DNA of 64,000 nt. Origin: Georgenia ruanii (GTDB lineage: Bacteria; Actinomycetota; Actinomycetes; Actinomycetales; Actinomycetaceae). Under the pieces are notes generated by a model, which did no database searches, was not told where the DNA came from, and saw only the letters and a list, made by a program, of their open reading frames with translations. The position numbers were made by a program, and so were the translations under genes. Shown in pieces: positions 17,648 to 27,368 of the stretch. The stretch's first letter is position 1, and each line of letters begins with the position of its first letter. The DNA lies in contig NZ_VUKE01000004.1 in the NCBI RefSeq assembly GCF_009193175.1, forward strand, positions 172,777 to 236,776. Direction: 5' to 3'.

Positions 17648-18598
17648 ATGAGCCTGACCGGAAAAGTCGCCATCGTCACCGGCAGCGGCCGGGGCCTGGG
17701 CCTGGCCTACGCCACGGAGCTGGCGCGCCAGGGCGCGCGCGTCGTCGTCAACGACGTCGACCAGCAGGTCGCCGACGACGCCGTCGCCGCCATCACGGGC
17801 GCCGGCGGGGAGGCCGTGGCGGTGGTCGCCCCGGTCGGGTCCACCGAGACCGCCAAGGCGCTGGTGGCCGCCGCCGTGGAGAGCTTCGGCCGCCTGGACA
17901 TCCTGGTGACCAACGCCGGGGTGCTGCGCGACACCGTGCTGTGGAAGATGTCCGACGACGACTTCGACACCGTCATCAACGTCCACCTACGCGGCACCTT
18001 CACCTGCGTGCGCGAGGCCGCGACCTACCTGCGCGAGCAGGGCGAGGGCGGCCGGATCATCTGCATCGGCTCCCCGACCGGCCAGCGCGGCAACTTTGGC
18101 CAGACCAACTACGCCGCCGCCAAGGCCGGCATCGTCGGCATGGTGCGCACCTGGGCGATGGAGCTGGCCCGGGCCAACATCACCGCCAACGCCGTCATCC
18201 CGGTCGCGGCCACCGCCATGACCGAGACGGTGCCGTTCTTCAAGCAGTTCGTCGACGCCGCCGCCCGCGGGGAGCAGATGCCGCCCTTCGCCCGCCGCGT
18301 CCTCGGCTTCGGCACCCCGGACGACGTCGCCGGCGTCATCGCCTTCCTCGCCTCCGACGCCGCGGCCGGTGTCACCGGCCAGGCCGTGGGCGTGGGCGGG
18401 GACCGCCTGGCCCTGTGGTCGCACCCGCAGGAGGTGGCCACCGCGTTCCAGGACGGCGGCTGGTCCGTCGACCAGCTCACCGAGGACTTCGACTCCCTCT
18501 TCGGCCAGGTGCTCCAGAGCGTCGGCCAGCCCATGCCGCAGCCGCCGGCCGAGAAGCCCGCCGACGCCCCCGCCGCGCAGAAGGTCGAGCAGCGATGA
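17648..18598 (+). CDS. SDR family NAD(P)-dependent oxidoreductase
   Basis: 316-residue classical short-chain dehydrogenase. The cofactor motif TGSGRGLG is at residues 11-18, NAGV at about 92, the catalytic Ser in CIGSPTGQ, and the Tyr/Lys pair in NYAAAK (Tyr about 155). The sequence is closest in style to the 3-hydroxyacyl-CoA dehydrogenase and MFE-2-like SDRs that have a long C-terminal tail (here about 60 residues beyond the core, Pro/Ala-rich at the end). As first gene of an acyl-CoA catabolic operon it probably oxidises a hydroxyacyl-CoA or a hydroxylated precursor. The next gene starts inside its stop codon. Confidence 0.92.
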   Translation: MSLTGKVAIVTGSGRGLGLAYATELARQGARVVVNDVDQQVADDAVAAITGAGGEAVAVVAPVGSTETAKALVAAAVESFGRLDILVTNAGVLRDTVLWKMSDDDFDTVINVHLRGTFTCVREAATYLREQGEGGRIICIGSPTGQRGNFGQTNYAAAKAGIVGMVRTWAMELARANITANAVIPVAATAMTETVPFFKQFVDAAARGEQMPPFARRVLGFGTPDDVAGVIAFLASDAAAGVTGQAVGVGGDRLALWSHPQEVATAFQDGGWSVDQLTEDFDSLFGQVLQSVGQPMPQPPAEKPADAPAAQKVEQR

Positions 18599-19536
18599 CC
18601 CGCTACGAGTGCGCGGTCGACCCGGCCGCCGTCGTCGCCGTCGACACGCACGTGCACGTGGAGAAGGACCACCACGGCCACCTCTCCCTGCCCGGGGAGG
18701 TGCTCGACGCCGCCGCGAAGTACTTCAAGGCGCCCACGGACCGGATGACCATCGACGAGACGGCGCAGTACTACCGCGAGCGGCAGATGGCCGCCGTCGT
18801 CTTCACGGTCGACGCCACCACCAAGCTCGGCCACGCGCCGAACAGCACCGAGGAGATCGCCGCGGGCGCCGCCCGCAACAACGACGTCCTCATCCCGTTC
18901 GGCTCGGTCGACCCGCACGCCGCCGACGCCGTCGACAAGGCGCGCCGGCAGGTGGAGGAGCTGGGGGTGCGCGGGTTCAAGTTCCACCCCTCGCTGCAGG
19001 ACTTCGACCCCTCCGAGGAGCGCTGGTTCCCCCTCTACGCCGCCATCGAGGAGTACCGGCTCCCGGCGATCTTCCACACCGGTCAGACCGGCATCGGCGC
19101 GCGCATGCCCGGCGGGTTCGGGATCAAGCTGGGGCTGTCCAACCCCATGCTGCTCGACGTCGTCGCGGCCACCTTCCCGCGGATGGGCATCATCATGGCC
19201 CACCCCTCGGTGCCCTGGCAGGACGAGGCGATCGCGGTGGCCACGCACAAGGGCAACGTCTACATCGACCTGTCGGGCTGGTCGCCGAAGTACTTCCCGC
19301 CCGCCCTGGTCAAGCAGGCCAACTCCCTGCTGCAGGACAAGGTCCTGTTCGCCTCCGACTTCCCGCTGCTGACCCCCGAGCGCTGGCTCAAGGACTTCGC
19401 CGCCCTCGACCTCAAGGACGAGGTGCGCCCGAAGATCCTCAAGGACAACGCCGTGCGGCTGCTCGGGCTGGGCACCGCCGCGGCGGACCCGGCCGCGCCG
19501 GCCGCCGCCGCGGCCCGGGGTGAGACCGGTGCGTGA
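18595..19536 (+). CDS. Amidohydrolase family (amidohydrolase 2 type) protein
   Basis: 313 residues with a TIM-barrel metal-dependent hydrolase/decarboxylase signature. Metal ligands are visible as DTHVHV (about residues 14-19), FHTGQ, MAHPS and the final FASDFPLLTPERW aspartate. This subfamily includes gamma-resorcylate and other carboxylate decarboxylases and hydratases. The sequence GVRGFKFHPSLQDFDP is typical. The ATG overlaps the SDR stop (ATGA). In this operon it may decarboxylate or hydrolyse a cyclic or aromatic acid before CoA activation; the exact reaction cannot be told from sequence alone. Confidence 0.88.
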   Translation: MTRYECAVDPAAVVAVDTHVHVEKDHHGHLSLPGEVLDAAAKYFKAPTDRMTIDETAQYYRERQMAAVVFTVDATTKLGHAPNSTEEIAAGAARNNDVLIPFGSVDPHAADAVDKARRQVEELGVRGFKFHPSLQDFDPSEERWFPLYAAIEEYRLPAIFHTGQTGIGARMPGGFGIKLGLSNPMLLDVVAATFPRMGIIMAHPSVPWQDEAIAVATHKGNVYIDLSGWSPKYFPPALVKQANSLLQDKVLFASDFPLLTPERWLKDFAALDLKDEVRPKILKDNAVRLLGLGTAAADPAAPAAAAARGETGA

Positions 19537-21103
19537 CCTCGGCATCGGCTCCTGGCCGGCGCGGCGGGTCAAGAACGGCGCGGACCGGCCGGCGCTGGTC
19601 TACGGGGACCGCGTGGACACCTACGCCGACGTGGAGCGGCGGACCCGTCAGCTCGCCAACGCGCTGCGCGCCGCCGGGGTGCGGCGCGGGGACCGGGTCG
19701 CCTACGTGGGGTTCAACCACCCCTCGCTGCTGGAGACGTTCTTCGCCACCGCGCAGCTCGGCGCCATCTGGGTGATCATCAACGCCCGGCTCGCCCCCGC
19801 CGAGGTCGAGTACATCCTGACCGACTCCGGCGCCTCGGTGGTGGTCCACGGCGCCGAGCACGCCGAGCACGCGGCCCGCCTCGCCCACCTCGCGGGCGTG
19901 CGGTGGATCGCCGTCGACGGCGCCGCCGCGGCCGCGTCAGGGGCGCCCGGCGGCGCGCCGGGCACCGCCGCGGCCGCGCCCGGCGCCGTCGGGTTCGAGG
20001 AGTTCCTCGCCGCCGGCGGCACCGACGTCATCGACGAGCCGGTCGGCTGGGACGACCCGGCGATGATCATGTACACCTCGGGCACCACCGGACGGCCCAA
20101 GGGCGCCACGCACACCCACGGCAGCCTGAGCTTCCAGTACTTCACCGCGCTGGTGGACACCGACTTCGTCCGTGACGAGGTCATGCTCGCCGTCGCCCCG
20201 CTGTTCCACGTGGCCGGGCTGAACACGATGACCATGCCGACCTTCCTCAAGGGCGGGAAGGTCATCATCCAGCACGGCTTCAGCCCCACGAGCGTGCTGG
20301 AGACCATCGAAGCCGAGCGGGTGACCTCGATGTTCGCCGTCCCGGCGATGATGGACGCCCTCGCCCTCGACCCGGCCTTCGCCGGCACGGACCTGTCCAG
20401 CCTGCGCAACGTCCTCGTCGGCGGCTCCCCGCTGCCGGACCGGATGCTGCGCACCTGGGCCGACCGCGGCGTCGCCGTCCAGCAGGGCTTCGGCATGACC
20501 GAGACCGCGCCCGGGATCTACCTGCTGCTCAACGAGGACGCCTTCCGCAAGTCCGGCTCGGCCGGCCGCCCGCACTTCTGGGTGGAGGGCCGCGTGGTCG
20601 GCCCCGACGGCCGCGACGTCGCGCCGGGGGAGATCGGCGAGGTCGTCGCCCAGGGCCCCAATGTCATGCGCGGGTACTGGAACAAGCCCGAGGCCACCGC
20701 CGAGGCGATCCGCGACGGCTGGTACCACACCGGCGACCTGGCCACCGTCGACGAGGACGGCTACGTCTACATCAAGGACCGGCTCAAGGACATGTTCATC
20801 TCCGGCGGGGAGAATGTGTACCCGGCCGAGGTGGAGAATGCCCTGCTCGACATCCCCGGCGTGGCCGAGGCCGCCGTCATCGGGGTGGCGCACCCGAAGT
20901 GGGGCGAGGTCGGGCACGCCTACGTCGTCCTCGCCGAGGGCGCCGCCCTCCTCACCCCCGACGACGTCGTCGCCGCGCTGGAGGGCCGCCTGGCCCGCTA
21001 CAAGATCCCCAAGGACGTCGTCTTCGTCGACCAGCTCCCGCGCACCGCGACGGGCAAGCTCCAGAAGCACCTCATCCGCACCCGACTCGAGGAGTCCGCA
21101 TGA
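19520..21103 (+). CDS. AMP-binding acyl-CoA synthetase (FadD-like)
   Basis: 527-residue adenylate-forming ligase (ANL superfamily) that activates a carboxylic acid to its CoA thioester using ATP. Motifs are MYTSGTTGRPKGATHTHG (P-loop, A3), GFGMTETAPGIY (A5), YHTGDLATVDEDGYVYIKDR (A7/A8) with KDMFISGGENVYPAEVE, and the catalytic lysine near the end in RTATGKLQKH. An insertion rich in Ala, Gly and Pro sits at about residues 133-155. The GTG overlaps the amidohydrolase gene; a second GTG nine bases later is possible. Substrate unknown. Confidence 0.93.
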   Translation: MRPVRDLGIGSWPARRVKNGADRPALVYGDRVDTYADVERRTRQLANALRAAGVRRGDRVAYVGFNHPSLLETFFATAQLGAIWVIINARLAPAEVEYILTDSGASVVVHGAEHAEHAARLAHLAGVRWIAVDGAAAAASGAPGGAPGTAAAAPGAVGFEEFLAAGGTDVIDEPVGWDDPAMIMYTSGTTGRPKGATHTHGSLSFQYFTALVDTDFVRDEVMLAVAPLFHVAGLNTMTMPTFLKGGKVIIQHGFSPTSVLETIEAERVTSMFAVPAMMDALALDPAFAGTDLSSLRNVLVGGSPLPDRMLRTWADRGVAVQQGFGMTETAPGIYLLLNEDAFRKSGSAGRPHFWVEGRVVGPDGRDVAPGEIGEVVAQGPNVMRGYWNKPEATAEAIRDGWYHTGDLATVDEDGYVYIKDRLKDMFISGGENVYPAEVENALLDIPGVAEAAVIGVAHPKWGEVGHAYVVLAEGAALLTPDDVVAALEGRLARYKIPKDVVFVDQLPRTATGKLQKHLIRTRLEESA

Positions 21104-21552
21104 CCACCACCGTGACGTTCCAGGACCTGCCCGGCCTCGCCGGCACCAACCTGGGGTTCTCCGGCTACCGGGAGATCACCCAGGAGCAGGTCAACCTCTT
21201 CGCTGACGCCGCCGACGACCACCAGTGGATCCACGTCGACCCCGAGCGCGCCAAGGACGGCCCGTTCGGGGCGCCCATCGCCCACGGCTACCTCAGCCTG
21301 GCGCTGATCATCCCCTTCTCCGAGGAGCTGCTCGACGTCGACGGGGTCACCACCAAGGTCAACTACGGCCTGGACAAGGTGCGCTTCCCCTCCCCGGTCA
21401 AGGTCGGCTCCCGGGTGCGGATGGGCACGACCGTCCGGGAGGTCACCGAGGTCCCCGGCGGGTACCAGCTCACCCTCGACAACGTGATCGAGGTCGAGGG
21501 CGCGACCAAGCCGGCGGTGGCCGCAACCACCCTGTTCCGCTTCTACGCGTGA
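21100..21552 (+). CDS. MaoC family (R)-specific enoyl-CoA hydratase
   Basis: 150-residue hot-dog fold hydratase. The catalytic hydratase-2 motif is FADAADDHQWIHVDPERA, followed by GPFGAPIAHGYLSLALI, where the Asp/His pair and the Ala-His-Gly turn are conserved. Adds water to an enoyl-CoA. ATGA overlap with the synthetase gene indicates tight coupling. Together with the synthetase, dehydrogenase and SDR it makes a complete activation-oxidation-hydration-oxidation sequence. Confidence 0.94.
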   Translation: MTTTVTFQDLPGLAGTNLGFSGYREITQEQVNLFADAADDHQWIHVDPERAKDGPFGAPIAHGYLSLALIIPFSEELLDVDGVTTKVNYGLDKVRFPSPVKVGSRVRMGTTVREVTEVPGGYQLTLDNVIEVEGATKPAVAATTLFRFYA

Positions 21553-21559
21553 GCGCGCT

Positions 21560-22747
21560 GTGACGGTGACGGCGCCGGCCCGGCTCTACGAGGCCATCGA
21601 CCCCTACGGCTACGAGTCCCTGCTCAGCGCGGCCGAGCGGGCCGTGCTTGGCCGGCTGCGCGAGGTGCTCGAGCGCGACGTGAAGCCGCTGGTCAACGAC
21701 TACTGGGACCGGGCGGAGTTCCCGCACGCGATCCGCGGGCCGCTCGAGGCGCTGGACCTCATGGCCCCGCCCGAGTTGGGCGCCGCCCCGAGCGCGCTGT
21801 ACCGCGGCTTCCGCATGCTCGAGCTGGCCCGCACCGATGTCTCGGTCGCGGTCTTCTACGGCGCCCAGGCGACGCTGTTCCGCAACAGCATCCTGCTCGG
21901 CGGGTCGCCCGGGCAGGTGGCCGAGCTCGACGCCGGCGTGCGCGGCTGGGCGATCAAGGGCGTCTTCGCCCTCACCGAGCCCGACCACGGCAGCGACGTC
22001 GCCCGCGGGCTGGCCACCACCGCCCGCCGCGACGGCGACGGCTGGGTGATCAGCGGCGCCAAGCGGTGGATCGGGGGCGCGGAGTACGCCGACCTCATCA
22101 CCGTCGTCGCCCGCGACGAGGCCGACGGCGAGGTCAAGGCCTTCCTCGTCGACCGCCACGCGCCCGGGGTCACCGTGGAGCAGATCCCCCGGAAGATGGC
22201 CCTGCGGATCGTCAACAACGGCCACATCACCCTCGACGGCGTCCGGGTGCCCGAGACCCGGCGGCTGCAGCGGGTGAACTCCTTCCGCGACGTCAACCGG
22301 CTGCTGCGGTCCATGCGGGCCGACGTGTCCTGGCTCGCCACCGGCGCCCAGGCCGGCGCCTACGAGGCGGCGGTGCGCTACACCCTCGGGCGCGAGCAGT
22401 TCGGCCGGCCCATCGCCGGCTACCAGCTGGTCCAGGACAAGCTCGCCACCATGCTCGGCAACCTCACCGCCTCCCTCGGGATGGCGGTGCGGCTGAGCCA
22501 GCTCGAGGACGCTGGCGGCTACAGCGACGCCGACGCGGCGCTGGCCAAGGGCTGGATCGCCCGCCACACCCGCGAGACGGTCGCGCTGGCGCGGGAGGTG
22601 TGCGGCGGCAACGGCATCACCCTGGACACCGACGTGGCCCGGTTCTTCGCCGACGCCGAGGCGATCTACACCTTCGAGGGCACCAACGAGATCAACCAGC
22701 TCGTCGTGGGCCGGGCGATCACCGGACTGAGCGCGTTCGTGCGCTGA
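21560..22747 (+). CDS. Acyl-CoA dehydrogenase (glutaryl-CoA dehydrogenase-like)
   Basis: 395-residue FAD flavoprotein of the acyl-CoA dehydrogenase family. FALTEPDHGSDVARGLATTA is the first signature, and the C-terminal YTFEGTNEINQLVVGRAITG contains the catalytic Glu position and the VGRAITG ending seen in glutaryl-CoA dehydrogenases. REVCGGNGITLD is the second signature. Starts with GTG eight bases after maoC. It would introduce the double bond that the MaoC enzyme hydrates, or oxidatively decarboxylate a glutaryl-type CoA. Last gene of the operon. Confidence 0.94.
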   Translation: MTVTAPARLYEAIDPYGYESLLSAAERAVLGRLREVLERDVKPLVNDYWDRAEFPHAIRGPLEALDLMAPPELGAAPSALYRGFRMLELARTDVSVAVFYGAQATLFRNSILLGGSPGQVAELDAGVRGWAIKGVFALTEPDHGSDVARGLATTARRDGDGWVISGAKRWIGGAEYADLITVVARDEADGEVKAFLVDRHAPGVTVEQIPRKMALRIVNNGHITLDGVRVPETRRLQRVNSFRDVNRLLRSMRADVSWLATGAQAGAYEAAVRYTLGREQFGRPIAGYQLVQDKLATMLGNLTASLGMAVRLSQLEDAGGYSDADAALAKGWIARHTRETVALAREVCGGNGITLDTDVARFFADAEAIYTFEGTNEINQLVVGRAITGLSAFVR

Positions 22748-22796
22748 GGCGGCGCCGTCCCGTCCGCTGTCCCGCTCAGCGACCGCTCGCGGGCGG

Positions 22797-24212
22797 TCAG
22801 CCCACCGGCGCCTCCCCGGCCGCGTCGCCCGGTGCGGCGCCCCGGGTGCGCGCGGCCCGCCGGGCGACGACGTCGTCGAGCATCTGCTGGAACCGCGCCT
22901 CCGAGAGCGGGTAGGCGAGCATCACCACGGCGCCGAGCCCGACGAAGATCGTCGGGGCGAAGCCGGTGAGGTACCGGATGGCGATGAGCGACTCCTGCCG
23001 CTGCGTCGCGGCGCCGGCCACGTAGCCGCTGACCCCGAGCCCCCAGGCGGCCAGGCCGCCGCCGATGCCCTGGCCGACCTTGCGCGTGAACGAGAGCGCG
23101 GCGTAGTTGCTGCCCTCGGTGCGCACGCCGGCGTCCCACTCGCCGTACTCGACGGTGTCCGCCTCCAGCGCCCACATGAGCGCCTGGATCGCCGCGATGC
23201 CCAGCCCGTAGACCCCGAAGGAGACGATCGCCGCCACGGGCGCGGCCGGCGGGCTGAGCGCGATGCCGACGCCGCCGAGGGCGGTGAGCACCCCCGCCGC
23301 GATGTACGCCGCCTTCTTGCCGGAGCGGGCCACCAGCCGAGGCACCACCGGCACCATGGCGAACTGGCCGAGCACGGTCATCACCGTCAGGGCGATGGTG
23401 AAGTTCGCGTTCCCGAGCACGTCGCGGGCGTAGTACACCTGGGTGGTCTGGAGCACGAACATCCCGGTGAGCACGAATATCGCGCTGAGGCACAGCATCA
23501 ACAGCGGGCGGTTGCGGCCGATCGCCGCGAGGGTCTGGCGCAGCGTCACGGGCGTGGTGTCGCGCGGCACGGTCTCGCGCACTGTGCGGAACAGCGTCAC
23601 GTACAGCAGCAGGCCGACCACGCCGAAGGCGATCATCACCGTGGTGAAGGAGCGCTGCAGGTCCGGCGAGCTCTGGATCTGCGGGGCGACGACGAACGCG
23701 AGGATCACGGTGGCCAGCGCCTGGCCGACCGCCCGGTAGCTGCTCAACCGCGCCCGCTCCTGGGGCAGCTCCGTCATCGCGGACGCCACGGACCCGTACG
23801 GGATGTTCACGAAGCTGTAGGCGAGACCGAAGACGGCGTAGCTCACCATGGCGTACAGCGCCGCGCCGCCGTCCGAGAGCCGGCCGGGCACGGAGAACAG
23901 CGCGACGCCGAGCAGCATCAGCGGCGCCCCGCAGAAGAGGAAGTACGGGCGGAAGCGTCCCCAGCGGGTGGTGGTGAGGTCGACGACCCGGCCCGCGACG
24001 AGGTCGGTGACCGCCTGCCACACCCGGACCACCAGCAGGATCGCGCCCGCGACCGCGGCGCTGAGGCCGACGACGTCGGTGTAGTACAGCAGCAGGAACA
24101 ACGACGCCATCATGAACGTCAGGTTGTTCGCCGCGTCCCCGCCGGCGTAGCCGAGGTAGTCGCGGACGGTCAGGTCGCGCGGACGGCTCGGCGCCTCGGT
24201 GCTCACATCCAC
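22797..24212 (-). CDS. GPH family glycoside/pentoside/hexuronide:cation symporter (MFS)
   Basis: 471 residues, 12 predicted membrane helices, of the MelB/XynB/UidB type. Family marks are YLGYAGGDAANNLTFMMASLF at the start, WQAVTDLVAGRVVDLTTTRWGRFRPY (the D-x-x-x-G-x-x-x-D loop after helix 2) and EADTVEYGEWDAGVRTEGSNYA in the second half. Imports an oligosaccharide, glycoside or uronide with Na+ or H+. No glycoside hydrolase is adjacent, so the sugar is unknown. GTG start; a second GTG lies two codons later. Confidence 0.92.
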   Translation of the reverse strand: MDVSTEAPSRPRDLTVRDYLGYAGGDAANNLTFMMASLFLLLYYTDVVGLSAAVAGAILLVVRVWQAVTDLVAGRVVDLTTTRWGRFRPYFLFCGAPLMLLGVALFSVPGRLSDGGAALYAMVSYAVFGLAYSFVNIPYGSVASAMTELPQERARLSSYRAVGQALATVILAFVVAPQIQSSPDLQRSFTTVMIAFGVVGLLLYVTLFRTVRETVPRDTTPVTLRQTLAAIGRNRPLLMLCLSAIFVLTGMFVLQTTQVYYARDVLGNANFTIALTVMTVLGQFAMVPVVPRLVARSGKKAAYIAAGVLTALGGVGIALSPPAAPVAAIVSFGVYGLGIAAIQALMWALEADTVEYGEWDAGVRTEGSNYAALSFTRKVGQGIGGGLAAWGLGVSGYVAGAATQRQESLIAIRYLTGFAPTIFVGLGAVVMLAYPLSEARFQQMLDDVVARRAARTRGAAPGDAAGEAPVG

Positions 24213-24357
24213 CCCCGGAGGATCCGCCGGGCGCGCACCGAGCGCCGCGTGCGCGCCAGTGGCACCCTAACCGGGCGGCCGCCGGGCCGCTGCCGGAGGG
24301 GCGTGGCCGCCGCACCGCTGCCGAGGGCCGCGGCCTGGCGGCCGTGGCCCGAGCCAG

Positions 24358-25419
24358 TCAGCCGATGATGACGATCCCCGGCGCCGCACCGGCGATGGCG
24401 TCGTGCAGCCCGGCCGGCAGTCCCGCCCGCTCCACCGGCAGCCAGGCGGCGTCGTCGCCGTCGTCGCGCACCCACACCTGCCCGTCGGCGCCGACCACCC
24501 GGGCGCCGGTGGCGCTCGCGGTCGCGACCGCCCACTGCGCCACCGCCCAGGCGCGCCGCTGCGGCTCCGGGTCCAGTCCGGCCGGCAGCGAGGCGGCGTC
24601 CACCTGCAGCACCCCGGGCGGGACCACCGCGGCGCCGATCTGGACGAAGTCGCGGTCCAGGCGCTGCTGGATGACGGCGAGCCGGGCCGGCGGGGTGGCG
24701 CCGGCGATGGGTCCGGCGCTCGATGCCGCGGCGGCCCCCGCGGGGACCGCGCCGGACGCCGCGCCGCCGGACGCCCCGCCGCCGGCCGCGGAGGCGTCGT
24801 CGGACACCGGGTCCAGGTGGCAGGTCAGCGCGCCGGTGGAGTAGCCCGACAGCGCCGAGGCGAAGGCGCGGCCGCGGCTCTCGTGCTGGGCGTAGGCGTT
24901 GGGGAAGGCCGAGCGCTGCACGCGCTGGGCGGCGTCGGTGATCTCCTGGCCCTCCCAGCCCTGGACGGTGACGAGCACGTCGTAGAAGGCGTTGGTGGAG
25001 TACACCGGGTCCATGATCTGGGCGACCGTGCCCCACCCCTGCGAGGGGCGCTGCTGGAACAGGCCGACGGAGTCGCGGTCGCCGTAGTCGATGTTGCGCA
25101 TCTTCGACTCCTGCAGCGCGGTGGCGATCGCGATGGTCACCGCCCGCGCCGGCAGCTCGCGGTGGGCCGCCACGGCGGCGAACAGCGCGGCGTTGTCCGC
25201 CTGGTCGGCGTCCAGGCGCACGCTGCCGGCGTCGGGAAGGGCCACCAGGCAGGTGCCCGACGCCGAGCGGGGGACCAGGGCGTTGAGGGCGAGCACCACG
25301 CCGGTGATCGCCACCGCCAGCGCGGCGAGGACGAGCACGGCGCCGCCGGCGCAGCCGCGGGCGCGCCGGGAGGTGCGCACGCGGCCGCGCGCCGCGCCCC
25401 CGGGCCTGCCTCTAGGCAT
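24358..25419 (-). CDS. Membrane-anchored lysozyme-like (transglycosylase-fold) protein
   Basis: 353 residues. A basic N-terminus and one membrane helix (about residues 28-47, [20 protein letters not shown]) precede an exported domain. Its key segment [17 protein letters not shown] then [20 protein letters not shown] is typical of an actinobacterial family with a lysozyme-like fold; the Glu in ALQESK is the likely catalytic acid. A Ser/Ala/Gly-rich linker (~residues 205-235) leads to a C-terminal domain of about 110 residues with no recognised motif. Some databases mislabel the family as heavy-metal transporter. Its start overlaps the dapD stop by 8 bp, linking wall hydrolysis with DAP synthesis. 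Confidence 0.8.
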   Translation of the reverse strand: MPRGRPGGAARGRVRTSRRARGCAGGAVLVLAALAVAITGVVLALNALVPRSASGTCLVALPDAGSVRLDADQADNAALFAAVAAHRELPARAVTIAIATALQESKMRNIDYGDRDSVGLFQQRPSQGWGTVAQIMDPVYSTNAFYDVLVTVQGWEGQEITDAAQRVQRSAFPNAYAQHESRGRAFASALSGYSTGALTCHLDPVSDDASAAGGGASGGAASGAVPAGAAAASSAGPIAGATPPARLAVIQQRLDRDFVQIGAAVVPPGVLQVDAASLPAGLDPEPQRRAWAVAQWAVATASATGARVVGADGQVWVRDDGDDAAWLPVERAGLPAGLHDAIAGAAPGIVIIG

Positions 25420-26374
25420 GCAGGGCGGCGTTGAGCTCCACCCCGGTGCCCTGGCGCGGGATGGCCTCGACGGCCCCGGAGAGGGAGTTGCGGCGGAAGA
25501 GCAGGTTGTCCTGCCCGGACAGGTCGCGGGCGGCGACCACGGGCGGCTCGGCGAGCTGGCCCTGGTCCGGGCGGGTGCCGCCGCCGGTGAGCACGGAGAC
25601 CTTGGTGCCCGCGGTGAGGTAGAGCCCGGCCTCGACGACGCAGTCGGCGCCGAGGGAGATGCCCACCCCGGCGTTGGCGCCGAGCAGGGACCGCTCGCCG
25701 ACGGAGATGACCTGCTTCCCGCCGCCGGACAGGGTGCCCATGATCGACGCGCCGCCGCCGATGTCGGCGCCGTCGCCGACGACGACGCCCTGGGAGATGC
25801 GGCCCTCGACCATGGACCGGCCCAGCGTGCCGGCGTTGAAGTTCACGAAGCCCTCGTGCATCACGGTCGTGCCCGGGGCGAGGTGGGCGCCCAGGCGCAC
25901 CCGGTCGCCGTCGGCGATGCGCACGCCGGCGGGGAGGACGTAGTCGACCATGCGGGGGAACTTGTCCACGCCGTAGACGGTCACGCCGCCGCGGGCGCGC
26001 AGCCGGGCGCGGGTGGCCTCGAAGCCGTCGACGGCGCACGGCCCCTGGGAGGTCCACACGACGTTCGGCAGCACCCCGAAGATGCCGTCGAGGCTGAGGG
26101 TGTTCGGGCGGACCAGGGTGTGCGAGAGCAGGTGCAGGCGCAGGTAGGCGTCGGCCACGGTGGCGGGGGCGGCGTCGAGGTCGATCTCGGTGCGCACCAC
26201 CTCGGTGCGCACGGACCGGGCCTCGTCCGCGCGCACGGCGGCGGCCAGCTCCGCGGGCGCCGCCGCGTCCTGCGGGGCGGTGCCGAGCGCGGGGGTGGGG
26301 TACCACACGTCGAGGGTGTCGCCGGAGTCGGTGATGGTGGCCAGTCCAAAGGCCCAGGCAGTGCGCTCGGTCAT
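25412..26374 (-). CDS. dapD: Tetrahydrodipicolinate N-succinyltransferase DapD (mycobacterial type)
   Basis: 320 residues; transfers succinyl from succinyl-CoA to tetrahydrodipicolinate in the lysine/DAP pathway. The N-terminal alpha/beta domain starts [21 protein letters not shown]. The C-terminal part is a left-handed beta-helix of hexapeptide repeats ([20 protein letters not shown] and on through [21 protein letters not shown]). Length and sequence match the Mycobacterium/Corynebacterium trimeric form. The ATG is preceded by TAACCT ending seven bases upstream, so this transcript is probably leaderless. Confidence 0.96.
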   Translation of the reverse strand: MTERTAWAFGLATITDSGDTLDVWYPTPALGTAPQDAAAPAELAAAVRADEARSVRTEVVRTEIDLDAAPATVADAYLRLHLLSHTLVRPNTLSLDGIFGVLPNVVWTSQGPCAVDGFEATRARLRARGGVTVYGVDKFPRMVDYVLPAGVRIADGDRVRLGAHLAPGTTVMHEGFVNFNAGTLGRSMVEGRISQGVVVGDGADIGGGASIMGTLSGGGKQVISVGERSLLGANAGVGISLGADCVVEAGLYLTAGTKVSVLTGGGTRPDQGQLAEPPVVAARDLSGQDNLLFRRNSLSGAVEAIPRQGTGVELNAALHA

Positions 26375-26387
26375 GGCCCCCAGGTTA
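26375..26387 (-). promoter_or_regulatory. -10 box of leaderless dapD transcript
   Basis: On the - strand TAACCT (26387 to 26382) is followed by seven bases and then the dapD ATG, with no ribosome site. The geometry is that of a leaderless actinobacterial mRNA. Confidence 0.6.
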
Positions 26388-26474
26388 CGTGGGACCACGG
26401 ACGTGCCCGCGGGGCGTCTCGTCGCTGTGAGCGGGCTCGCGGTATGCCAGTGCCCGTCCGCGCGGCGCGACAGG

Positions 26475-27368
26475 TCAGTTCCGCACGACCCGTGGCCCGA
26501 GCGTCCGGGCGCCCAGCTCTCGCACCCGCGCGCCCAGCTCACGGTCGGCGGTGGTCACGGCCACGTCCGTGGCGGGGTCGGCGTGGGCGTGCTGGGCCTC
26601 GGCCACCGCGGCGACGACGGCGTCGTCCCCGCTGCCCTCGGCCGTCACGACCCGCACGCCGTCGACCGCCGCGACGCCGCGCGCCGCGCCCTCGGTGACG
26701 AGGACGACCTCCGGGTACCACCGGTCACCGGGCAGCTCGACGGCGTAGGCGTCCAGCCCGTGGTGGGCGAGGCCGGCGAGGTGGTCGCGCAGGCGGACGG
26801 TGGCGCCGCGTCGGTCCGCCCACCAGCCGTCGGGGCGGGAGCCGACGACGTTGGCGGCGTCGACGACCAGCACCAGGCGGCGCAGCATGGTCCGCAGCTC
26901 GGGCAGGGCGTCGGCGAACGCGGGCAGCAGCGGGTGGTCCTCGAGGGCGGCGAGGTCCACCCAGCGCATCTCGAGGCTCTCCGGGTCGCCGACCCGCGGC
27001 TCGAACGGGCCGGTCGCCTCCGCGAGCACGGTCGTGTACGCCCAGTCGGGGTGAAGCAGGGCGCGGGTGGCGCGCACGCGCAGCAGCCCGGGGTCGACCC
27101 CGGCCTCCTCGCCGGCCTCGCGCACCGCGCCGTGCAGCGCCGTCTCGCCGTCGCGGATCGCCCCACCGGGCAGGCCCCAGGTGCCGCCGTGGTGCGACCA
27201 CAGCGCGCGGTGCTGGAGCACGAGCTGGGGGCCGCTGGACCCGGCGCGCCACAGCAGCAGCCCGGCGGCCCCGTTGAGGCCCCAGTGCTGGTACCCGCAG
27301 GCGCACTCCACCCAGCCGTCGCCGGGCTGGCGGTGCACCCGGGAATCGGGCGGGCGGTGGATGGTCAC
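26475..27368 (-). CDS. Nudix hydrolase fused to an NYN/PIN-like ribonuclease domain
   Basis: 297 residues from the GTG giving [14 protein letters not shown]. Residues ~15-160 are a Nudix domain: [27 protein letters not shown] is an intact Nudix box (G-x5-E-x7-REAxEEAG). It is preceded by a short CACGYQHWG motif. Residues ~165-297 form an NYN/PIN-like domain: [24 protein letters not shown] (first acidic cluster), [18 protein letters not shown] and [15 protein letters not shown] (later Asp/Glu). A nucleotide pyrophosphohydrolase joined to a predicted RNase suggests nucleotide or RNA housecleaning; the substrate is unknown. GAGGCT ends six bases before the start. Confidence 0.85.
   Translation of the reverse strand: MTIHRPPDSRVHRQPGDGWVECACGYQHWGLNGAAGLLLWRAGSSGPQLVLQHRALWSHHGGTWGLPGGAIRDGETALHGAVREAGEEAGVDPGLLRVRATRALLHPDWAYTTVLAEATGPFEPRVGDPESLEMRWVDLAALEDHPLLPAFADALPELRTMLRRLVLVVDAANVVGSRPDGWWADRRGATVRLRDHLAGLAHHGLDAYAVELPGDRWYPEVVLVTEGAARGVAAVDGVRVVTAEGSGDDAVVAAVAEAQHAHADPATDVAVTTADRELGARVRELGARTLGPRVVRN

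Noticed and set aside
18595..22747. Steroid or cholate degradation cluster
   Set aside because: Family types are compatible, but no steroid-specific enzyme (e.g. KstD, Hsa genes) is present.
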